From the NCBI GenBank assembly GCA_030043395.1, contig JASHXW010000264.1:1-5422 (forward strand): a stretch of DNA of 5,422 nt, in the 5' to 3' direction. The DNA comes from Streptosporangiaceae bacterium. Lineage in GTDB: Bacteria; Actinomycetota; Actinomycetes; Streptosporangiales; Streptosporangiaceae. Made by a program: the position numbers and the translations under genes. The notes beneath the pieces are model-generated. The model saw nothing but the letters and a program-made list of their open reading frames with translations, was not told the origin of the DNA and did no database searches. Shown here piece after piece: positions 1-4,355 of this stretch; position 1 is the stretch's first letter, and each line of letters starts with the position of its first letter.

Positions 1-1
1 G

Positions 2-90
2 CGGAGGGTGTGGGATTCGAACCCACGAGGACTGTCACCAGCCCTGGCCGCTTTCAAGGCGGCTGCACTAGTCCACTATGCGAACCCTCC
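2..90 (-). tRNA. tRNA-Ser (anticodon UGA)
   Basis: Read on the minus strand this folds as a full class II tRNA. The acceptor stem is GGAGGGT (84-90) paired with ACCCTCC (3-9), with a discriminator G at 2. The T arm has stem GTGGG/CCCAC (10-14 and 22-26) around the loop TTCGAAT. The anticodon stem GCCGC/GCGGC (47-51 and 59-63) encloses loop CTTGAAA, giving anticodon TGA at 54-56, which decodes UCN serine codons. The long variable arm (27-46) forms a 7-bp stem with one G-U wobble capped by a GTGA tetraloop; such an arm is typical of tRNA-Ser, and the anticodon excludes Leu and Tyr. A 3' CCA does not look encoded as far as the window edge shows (only one base remains). The 5' end is set at 90 by the acceptor pairing. 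Confidence 0.97.
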
Positions 91-99
91 AGCGGAGCG

Positions 100-130
100 A
101 CTCTAACGATAGCGGCCCGAAGGCCAGCAA
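100..130 (-). promoter_or_regulatory. Possible promoter of tRNA-Ser
   Basis: On the minus strand, TAGAGT (100-105) fits the TAnnnT form of an actinobacterial -10 element and lies 9 bases before the mature 5' end of the tRNA. TTGCTG (125-130) could be the -35, but the 19-bp spacing is longer than ideal. A small hairpin lies in the spacer. The tRNA could also be reached by read-through from the upstream LigD-type gene on the same strand. This is inferred from position and motif only. Confidence 0.3.
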
Positions 131-152
131 TCGCCGGGCATGACCGCCCGGC
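114..152 (-). terminator. Two hairpins after the LigD-type gene, possible terminator
   Basis: On the minus strand transcript, a 7-bp all-GC stem GCCGGGC/GCCCGGC (146-152 with 133-139) closes a 6-base loop. It is followed by GGCC-TTCG-GGCC (114-125), a short stem capped by a UUCG tetraloop with the favourable C-G closing pair. Neither hairpin is followed by a run of U, as is common for terminators in high-GC actinobacteria. Their place between the LigD stop codon and the tRNA suits attenuation or termination of the mazEF-LigD transcript. The structure is seen directly; the function is inferred. Confidence 0.4.
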
Positions 153-189
153 ATGACCGCCCGGCATAACCGCCCGGCATAACCGCCCG
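138..189. repeat. Tandem repeat, four copies of a 13-bp unit
   Basis: Four exact-length copies run head to tail: GCATGACCGCCCG twice (138-150, 151-163), then GCATAACCGCCCG twice (164-176, 177-189). The only difference is G versus A at the fifth base of the unit, and the two versions are grouped as two plus two, which suggests stepwise duplication. The array is non-coding, in the spacer between the LigD-type gene and tRNA-Ser. Each unit junction contains GCCCGGC, which can pair with the single GCCGGGC at 133-139, so several alternative hairpins are possible. Copy number is probably variable between strains (inference). Confidence 0.9.
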
Positions 190-196
190 GTGCGGG

Positions 197-1156
197 CTAG
201 GCGTCCCTGGCTCTCTTGCGGCGCTTGCCCTCGTGCATCGCCTGGACCCTGGCTATCGGGATCTCGTGGCCTTCGGCAACCAGGTCGGCGGGAAGCGGCT
301 GCGGGGCTGGCATCATCGTGGCCCACGGATCAGAATCGGGTCCCTGGCCAAGCCTGGCGACCGTCTTGATGGTGAAGTCGGCCGGGCTCACCTCGCCCAG
401 GTCGGACCAGGCCACAGGAAACGACACGGGCACTCCGGGCCGCGCCCGCGGCGAGTAGACCGACACGACGGTGGCACCGCCCGCCCTGGTGGAGTCGAGG
501 AATACCTTGCCGTGCCGGTCCTCCTTGATGAACGCCGTGGTAGCCAACTCGGGATCCAGTCGCTCGGCGCGTGCCGCGATCGCCCGGGTCGCGGCGGCGG
601 CGTCCTCCAGCCCCGCCGTGCCGTCGAGCGGAACGAAGATGTGCAGCCCTTTCGCGCCGCTGGTCTTGACCGCGCCAGCCAGCCCGGTGCCTGCGAGCGC
701 CTGCCCGACTAGCTGGACCGCGCGGACCGCGAGCGGGAACGATCCTGATGTATCAGGAGGATCGATGTCCAGCACAAGACAGTCCGGACGGTCCCAGTGC
801 CCCGCGCTGACCAGCGTGACGTGATACTCGATGGCGCGCTGGTTCGCGAACCACAGCAGGGTCCGCCGGTCGTCGCACAGCGCATACCTGACGTCGCGGC
901 CAGAGGCCTGGGCCCACATCGAGACGGTCTGCACCCAGTCAGGGGCGTAGTCGGGAACGTTCTTCTGCATGAATGGCCGCTGGCCACGCAGCACGCGGAT
1001 CACCGACAGCGGCCGGTCACGCAAAGCCGGGATGATCCGGCCTGATGCCGCGTCCAGGTAGTCGACCAGATCGCGCTTGGTGGCGTCCGCCCCGTCGAAC
1101 AGCGGCTGGTCGAGGTTGGTCAGCGCAACCCCGTCGCGCTCTTCGCCTGCTGCCAT
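197..1156 (-). CDS. LigD-type DNA polymerase/primase domain protein, stand-alone
   Basis: 319-residue protein of the LigD polymerase (PolDom, archaeo-eukaryotic primase-like) family, which adds ribo- or deoxyribonucleotides at DNA ends during bacterial end joining or gap repair in the cytoplasm. The whole protein is the polymerase domain; the ligase and 3'-phosphoesterase domains of full LigD are absent. Visible motifs are IEYH (109-112), the metal-binding pair in LDIDPP (D130 and D132), the nucleotide-binding KTSGAKGLH (164-172), the third acidic residue D221 in VFLDST, and YSPRARPGVPV (234-244). The tail ends in a basic run (KRRKRAR, 311-317) that could bind DNA. The start is the ATG at 1156, preceded by AGGGG with a 7-base spacer. 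An upstream in-frame ATG at 1294 would run deep into the toxin gene, and its extra residues do not look like the family. It is last in an apparent operon after the toxin, 9 bp from its stop codon. No Ku gene is in view. Family assignment is firm; which repair pathway it serves is inference. Confidence 0.93.
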   Translation of the reverse strand: MAAGEERDGVALTNLDQPLFDGADATKRDLVDYLDAASGRIIPALRDRPLSVIRVLRGQRPFMQKNVPDYAPDWVQTVSMWAQASGRDVRYALCDDRRTLLWFANQRAIEYHVTLVSAGHWDRPDCLVLDIDPPDTSGSFPLAVRAVQLVGQALAGTGLAGAVKTSGAKGLHIFVPLDGTAGLEDAAAATRAIAARAERLDPELATTAFIKEDRHGKVFLDSTRAGGATVVSVYSPRARPGVPVSFPVAWSDLGEVSPADFTIKTVARLGQGPDSDPWATMMPAPQPLPADLVAEGHEIPIARVQAMHEGKRRKRARDA

Positions 1157-1169
1157 CTCCCCGCCCCTA
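1157..1169 (-). promoter_or_regulatory. Ribosome binding site of the LigD-type gene, overlapping the toxin stop
   Basis: Minus-strand sequence CTAGGGGCGGGGAGATG runs across the toxin stop and the LigD start. The toxin stop codon TAG (1167-1169) is contiguous with AGGGG, a good Shine-Dalgarno placed 7 bases before the ATG at 1156. A ribosome finishing the toxin therefore terminates on the initiation site of the next gene, which favours translational coupling and decides the 1156 start. Confidence 0.6.
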
Positions 1170-1481
1170 GGCGCCATAGTCGAACAGCAGGGCCAGCGCG
1201 TCATCGAGCTTGCGCAGCGTACCCGCCGAGACGCGCCCAACAGGCTCAGCGCCGAGTCGCTCCCTCCGCAGCCGGACCACGGAGTACGACTCAAGATGCC
1301 CGCTCAGCTCATCCGCGCTGGTCAGAGCCACGACATAGGGAGTCTCGGTGAGATCGGGCCGGTCGCTGACCCGGACCACGACCGGATGGCCGGTGACCGC
1401 GCTGAAGCCGTCGTTGCTGACGATGACCACATACCCGGCGCGTCCGAGCCCCTTATGGGCGTAGACGTCGCCGCGATTCAC
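1167..1481 (-). CDS. MazF/PemK-type toxin, divergent
   Basis: 104-residue protein with the size and outline of MazF/PemK toxins, small beta-barrel ribonucleases that cut single-stranded mRNA and are held inactive by a cognate antitoxin. The family signature opening MNRGDVY (1-7) is present, followed by the hydrophobic strand YVVIVSND (17-24), the second strand VVVRVSD (34-40), and a C-terminal helix GRVSAGTLRKLDDALALLF (82-100), which resembles the closing helix of the family. It is divergent: the usual K-x-R-P-V-V-V stretch is replaced by GRAGYVVIV, leaving R14 as the likely catalytic arginine, and the usual catalytic Thr position appears to be Ser39. It begins with GTG at 1481, and the sequence GTGA shares four bases with the antitoxin stop. 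The order antitoxin then toxin, and the overlap, are classic for this system. RNase activity and target site cannot be read from the sequence. Confidence 0.85.
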   Translation of the reverse strand: MNRGDVYAHKGLGRAGYVVIVSNDGFSAVTGHPVVVRVSDRPDLTETPYVVALTSADELSGHLESYSVVRLRRERLGAEPVGRVSAGTLRKLDDALALLFDYGA

Positions 1482-1723
1482 GCAGCGCCCTTCCCCGCCT
1501 CCGGGGTCCCGAAGTCCTGCTCGTTCGCCTCGGTCCAGGCCGCCCAGGCCTGCCCGGTGCCGCGGTCAAGCTCAGCCACCGCAGCCGCCGCGTCGCGTTG
1601 CACCTTCTCCCTGGCGGACCTCGACATCCACGCCGACATCGGAAGGCCAGCCTGCTCGGCAGCCGCCTTGGCCTGCCGGTAGGTGCGCTCGTCCATGCTG
1701 ATGCTGATGGTCTTCACAGCCAT
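1478..1723 (-). CDS. Ribbon-helix-helix antitoxin of the MazF-type toxin
   Basis: 81-residue protein. The N-terminus looks like a ribbon-helix-helix DNA-binding fold: a strand KTISISM (4-10), a first helix of about 11-25 (DERTYRQAKAAAEQA), the turn GLP, and a second helix from about 30 (SAWMSRSAREK). Such proteins dimerise, bind a palindrome in their own promoter and use a flexible C-terminal tail to block the toxin. Here the tail (about 51-81) holds acidic and aromatic residues (ELDRGTGQAWAAWTEANEQDF) suited to toxin binding. The start ATG at 1723 has no Shine-Dalgarno ahead of it. TACTGT lies exactly 7 bases upstream, so a leaderless mRNA is likely. Inverted repeats immediately upstream are the likely autoregulatory operator. 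It is the first gene of the toxin-LigD unit. The fold is inferred from sequence pattern; the antitoxin role is supported by the overlap with a MazF-type gene. Confidence 0.85.
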   Translation of the reverse strand: MAVKTISISMDERTYRQAKAAAEQAGLPMSAWMSRSAREKVQRDAAAAVAELDRGTGQAWAAWTEANEQDFGTPEAGKGAA

Positions 1724-1730
1724 GTCAATA

Positions 1731-1736
1731 ACAGTA
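1731..1736 (-). promoter_or_regulatory. Likely -10 element of the antitoxin-toxin-LigD operon
   Basis: TACTGT on the minus strand matches TAnnnT and ends exactly 7 bases before the antitoxin ATG, the spacing expected for a leaderless actinobacterial transcript starting at the A of ATG. No Shine-Dalgarno is present, in agreement. No convincing -35 was found. The hexamer overlaps the left end of the 1734-1752 inverted repeat, so a bound repressor there would block the promoter. Confidence 0.42.
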
Positions 1737-1752
1737 ACAACATTGTTGTCAC
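1734..1752. promoter_or_regulatory. Inverted repeat, probable antitoxin operator
   Basis: GTAACAACATTGTTGTCAC is a 19-bp near-perfect palindrome: arms GTnACAAC and GTTGTnAC, one mismatched pair, and a 3-base centre ATT. It is conspicuously AT-rich against the surrounding GC-rich DNA. It lies between the divergent antitoxin and quinone oxidoreductase genes and overlaps the likely antitoxin -10. Ribbon-helix-helix antitoxins usually bind such repeats to autorepress. The palindrome is seen; the binding protein is inferred. Confidence 0.6.
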
Positions 1753-1763
1753 ATCGGGATGTG
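1750..1763. promoter_or_regulatory. Second inverted repeat in the divergent control region
   Basis: CACATCGGGATGTG is a perfect 6-bp inverted repeat with a 2-base centre. It shares its first three bases with the end of the 19-bp palindrome. It is closer to the quinone oxidoreductase start and just upstream of its possible -10 at 1765-1770. It may be a second half of a composite operator or a site for a different regulator. Its base sequence differs from the first repeat, so one protein reading both is not obvious. Confidence 0.4.
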
Positions 1764-1764
1764 G

Positions 1765-1770
1765 TAGAGC
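1765..1770 (+). promoter_or_regulatory. Weak candidate -10 of the quinone oxidoreductase gene
   Basis: TAGAGC lies 7 bases before the ATG at 1778, the leaderless spacing, but lacks the final T of TAnnnT. TTGTTG at 1743-1748 could be the -35 with a 16-bp spacer and would sit inside the 19-bp inverted repeat. No clear Shine-Dalgarno precedes this start. If both are correct, the operator could repress both divergent genes. Confidence 0.25.
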
Positions 1771-1777
1771 TAACAGC

Positions 1778-2755
1778 ATGCGAGCCATCACGATCGCCTC
1801 GCCAGGCGGACCCGACGTGCTCCAGGTCACCGACGTCGCCGACCCCGTTCCGCAGCCTGGTGAAGTGCTCATCGACATCGCCGCCGCCGGGGTGAACCGC
1901 GCCGACCTGCTGCAGCGCCAGGGCATGTACCCGCCACCGCCTGGCGCACCGTCCTACCCCGGCCTGGAGTGCGCCGGCCGGATCGCGGCACTGGGCGAGG
2001 GGGTCGCTGGCTGGAACGCCGGCGACCAGGTGTGCGCGCTGCTGGCCGGCGGTGGCTACGCGGAGAAGGTCGCGGTGCCGGCCGGCCAGGTGCTGCCGCT
2101 ACCTGCCGGGGTGAGCGTTACCGACGCTGCCGGGCTGCCCGAGGTCGCCTGCACGGTCCATTCCAACGTGGTCACGCTGGCGGGCCTGCGGCCCGGCCAG
2201 ACGTTTCTCGTGCACGGCGGGGCAAGCGGCATCGGCACCTTCGCGATCCAGCTGGGCCGGGCCCTGGGCGCCAGGGTGGCCTGCACGGCGGGAACCCCGG
2301 CCAAGCTCGCCCGGTGCCGGGAACTTGGCGCAGACCTCGCGATCAACTATGCCGACGACGACTTCGTCTCGGCCATCAGCGACTTCACCGGCGGCCGCGG
2401 TGCCGACGTGATCCTCGACATCATGGGTGCGAGTTACCTGTCGCGGAACGTGACAGCACTCGCGCCCGGCGGTGCGCTGGTCGTGATCGGCTTGCAGGGC
2501 GGTACCAGGGCCGAACTCGACCTCAACGCGCTGCTGCGCAAACGGGCCAGCGTGCACGCGACGTCGCTGCGGGCCAGGCCGCTCAGCGAGAAGGCGGCCA
2601 TCGTGACCGCGGTCCGCGACCAGGTCTGGCCATTGATCAGCTCTGGCCACATCCACCCGGTGATCGACAGGACACTGCCGCTGGCCCAAGCCGCGCAGGC
2701 ACACCGGCTCATCGAGGCCGGAGATCACGTAGGGAAAATCCTGCTCATTGCATAA
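1778..2755 (+). CDS. NAD(P)H:quinone oxidoreductase, PIG3/Qor-type
   Basis: 325-residue zinc-independent medium-chain dehydrogenase/reductase, close to the PIG3-type quinone oxidoreductases that use NADPH to reduce quinones or related electrophiles in the cytosol. The N-terminal GroES-like domain covers roughly 1-125 and includes the family-typical GVNRADLLQRQGMYPPPPGAPSYPGLE (38-64, described in part). The Rossmann domain follows, with VHGGASGIGTFAIQLGRALGARV (145-167) providing the glycine-rich nucleotide loop. YADDDF (191-196), ADVILDIMG (209-217) and GGALVVIG (231-238) are further family landmarks. The C-terminal HVGKILL (317-323) is the usual ending. Zinc-binding cysteines of alcohol dehydrogenases are not present. 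Length is normal for the family. The start at 1778 gives the standard MRAITI opening; an in-frame start at 1598 would run through the antitoxin gene on the other strand and is not credible. It is divergent from the toxin-antitoxin unit and 52 bp ahead of bpa on the same strand. The exact substrate is unknown. Confidence 0.94.
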   Translation: MRAITIASPGGPDVLQVTDVADPVPQPGEVLIDIAAAGVNRADLLQRQGMYPPPPGAPSYPGLECAGRIAALGEGVAGWNAGDQVCALLAGGGYAEKVAVPAGQVLPLPAGVSVTDAAGLPEVACTVHSNVVTLAGLRPGQTFLVHGGASGIGTFAIQLGRALGARVACTAGTPAKLARCRELGADLAINYADDDFVSAISDFTGGRGADVILDIMGASYLSRNVTALAPGGALVVIGLQGGTRAELDLNALLRKRASVHATSLRARPLSEKAAIVTAVRDQVWPLISSGHIHPVIDRTLPLAQAAQAHRLIEAGDHVGKILLIA

Positions 2756-2807
2756 CAACTCCCACCCGCTGCTGCGTCACTCGGGGTTACTCGCCAGACT
2801 AGGGACC

Positions 2808-3347
2808 ATGAACGAGCACAGGGAGTCACCCGCCGAGCAGCTTGGCAAGGTCGTCGTGGTCGGTCCTGACGGCGTCGCCATCGAGACCGACGCATCGGAG
2901 GTCGGCGGCGAGCGGCCAGTCACCGAAATGGTCGAGCAGCCCGCCAAGGTCATGCGCATCGGGAGCATGATCCGCCAGCTGCTCGACGAGGTGAAGGCCG
3001 CGCCCCTGGACGAGAAGAGCAGGGCACGGCTCAAGGAGATCCACGAGAGCTCGATCAAGGAACTTGAGGAAGGGCTGGCCCCGGAGCTCGTCGAGGAGCT
3101 AGAGCGGCTGTCCCTGCCGTTCGCCGAGGGGGAGATCCCCAGCGAGGCCGAGCTGCGGATCGCCCAGGCGCAGCTGGTCGGCTGGCTCGAGGGCTTGTTC
3201 CACGGCATCCAGACGACGCTTTTCGCTCAGCAGATGGCCGCCCGCGCTCAGCTCGAGCAAATGCGCAGGGCACTACCGCCCGGCATGATGCCAGGCGCCC
3301 AGGACAACTCCCAGCCGCAGGAGCGCTCGTCCGGCCCCTACCTGTAA
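2808..3347 (+). CDS. bpa: Bacterial proteasome activator Bpa
   Basis: 179-residue protein of the DUF2587 family, the ATP-independent activator (Bpa/PafE, Rv3780 in M. tuberculosis) that forms a ring on the 20S proteasome and feeds it unfolded proteins. The conserved helical core is clear: VEQPAKVMRIGSMIRQLLDEVKAAPLDE (42-69, in part), then a long helix with SIKELEEGLAPELVEELERLSLPF (82-105, in part), then ELRIAQAQLVGWLEGLFHGIQTTLFAQQMAAR (115-146, in part). The N-terminal 40 residues are variable, as in homologues. A Met/Pro/Gln-rich linker leads to the C-terminal docking tail, here GPYL, where the M. tuberculosis protein ends GQYL. The length matches the family. The start at 2808 follows AGGGA only 2 bases away, a poor Shine-Dalgarno spacing; an in-frame ATG at 2748 would overlap the preceding gene and add residues unlike the family. 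CAGACT 7 bases upstream could serve a leaderless start. It is convergent with pheA. Confidence 0.96.
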   Translation: MNEHRESPAEQLGKVVVVGPDGVAIETDASEVGGERPVTEMVEQPAKVMRIGSMIRQLLDEVKAAPLDEKSRARLKEIHESSIKELEEGLAPELVEELERLSLPFAEGEIPSEAELRIAQAQLVGWLEGLFHGIQTTLFAQQMAARAQLEQMRRALPPGMMPGAQDNSQPQERSSGPYL

Positions 3348-3380
3348 CGGAGCCGGCACTTCGCACGCACCCACCCAGGT

Positions 3381-4355
3381 TCAGTCAAGGCAGGGCGCTA
3401 AGCGTCCTGACCTAACCCGATCGAGCCAGCTTGCGGCATCGCTGAACTCCGCGTCGGCTTTATCGCGCAGATCCGCCGGCGGCGGGCTCGAGTCGGTAAG
3501 CCCGCCGTCCGCCCGTGGGTAGCTGCCCAGGAATCTCACATCACTGCACGTCCTGCGCAATCCCATGAGCGCCTCGCCGACGCGAGGGCCTGACACGTGT
3601 CCCTCGCAGTCGATGAAGAAGCAGTACCTGCCGATGCCCTCGCCGGTCGGGCGGGACTCGATCCGGCTCAGGTTCACTCCCCGGAAGGCGAACTGGCCGA
3701 GTATGTCCATCAGCGCGCCAGGATGGTCGTCGGCCAGGAAGGCGACGACCGAAGTCCTGTCCGCTCCGGTCGCCTGCGGCAGCGGCCCGGGCAGGCCGAC
3801 CTCCACGAACCTGGTCACGGCACGCTCGTTGTCGTGGACGCCGTCGGCGAGGATGGCGAGCTGATAGTGCTTGGCGGCGAAGCCGCCGGCCAGCGCCGCG
3901 TCGAGGTCCCCGTCGGCAACCTGCTGCGCGGCATCGGCGTTAGACAGCGTCTGGCGCCAGAGCGCGCCAGGCAGGTGCGCCGCTAGCCAGCGGCGGCACT
4001 GCGGCTGGGCGACCGGGTGGCCGCCTACGACCTTGATGTCCGCGAGCCCGGTGCCCGGCCTGGCCAGTAGCGCGAATACGACGGGGACTATGACTTCGGC
4101 CGTGATCACCAGCTGTTGCCCGACGGCTAGCTCGTCAAGAGTTGCGTTAACCCCGCCCTCGACAGAACTCTCGATCGGTACGACCGCGCGGCCCGCCCGG
4201 CCAGTCCGGACGGCGTCCAGGGTCGCCTCGATCGAGGAACACGGGACTGGCTCGAACTCATTGCCCGGGTGCAAGGCCATGACCGCCTGCTCGCAGAACG
4301 TGCCCCGCGGGCCCAGGTACGCGCAGCGGCCGGCCTTCCGGGTGGTGGCGCTCAC
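3381..4355 (-). CDS. pheA: Prephenate dehydratase, with ACT domain
   Basis: 324-residue enzyme that converts prephenate to phenylpyruvate, the committed step to phenylalanine, in the cytoplasm. There is no chorismate mutase domain, so it is the monofunctional form. The catalytic part (about 10-190) shows AYLGPRGTF (12-20), VVPIESSVEGGVNATLDEL (58-76), SNADAAQQVADG (138-149) and the catalytic TRF motif (181-183). The ACT regulatory domain (about 199-277) has the phenylalanine-binding signature GALMDILGQF and ESRP (213-222 and 233-236) and ends at FLGSYPRAD. The last 40 residues, with AASWLDRVRSG (307-317), resemble the tail of the M. tuberculosis enzyme. Feedback inhibition by phenylalanine is expected from the ACT domain. 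The Asn usual in the PIENS motif is Ser here. The GTG at 4355 is chosen because it overlaps the glycosyltransferase stop as GTGA and gives a normal short N-terminus; a GTG at 4373, six codons longer, is the alternative. Confidence 0.95.
   Translation of the reverse strand: MSATTRKAGRCAYLGPRGTFCEQAVMALHPGNEFEPVPCSSIEATLDAVRTGRAGRAVVPIESSVEGGVNATLDELAVGQQLVITAEVIVPVVFALLARPGTGLADIKVVGGHPVAQPQCRRWLAAHLPGALWRQTLSNADAAQQVADGDLDAALAGGFAAKHYQLAILADGVHDNERAVTRFVEVGLPGPLPQATGADRTSVVAFLADDHPGALMDILGQFAFRGVNLSRIESRPTGEGIGRYCFFIDCEGHVSGPRVGEALMGLRRTCSDVRFLGSYPRADGGLTDSSPPPADLRDKADAEFSDAASWLDRVRSGRLAPCLD

Noticed and set aside
1..90. tRNA-Ser as an integration site of a mobile element
   Set aside because: No second copy of the tRNA 3' end, no integrase and no phage or plasmid genes are visible in the window.
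138..189. Short repeats considered as a CRISPR array
   Set aside because: The units are 13 bp and directly contiguous with no spacers, and no cas gene is present.
1157..1294. N-terminal extension of the LigD-type protein from an ATG at 1294
   Set aside because: It would overlap the toxin gene in another frame; the added residues do not resemble the family, and the 1156 start has a good ribosome binding site.
1598..1777. N-terminal extension of the quinone oxidoreductase
   Set aside because: It would read antisense through the antitoxin gene and the control region; the family begins at the MRAITI of 1778.
2099..2758. Long open frame on the minus strand opposite the quinone oxidoreductase
   Set aside because: Its composition is that of an antisense shadow of a high-GC gene, with no recognisable domain, while the plus strand encodes a clear enzyme.
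2777..3208. Serine-rich open frame on the minus strand opposite bpa
   Set aside because: The Ser runs come from reading GAG/GAC-rich codons of bpa backwards; there is no domain or independent support.
3348..3380. Bidirectional terminator between the convergent bpa and pheA genes
   Set aside because: The 33-bp gap has only the tiny palindrome GCCGGC and no credible stem-loop.
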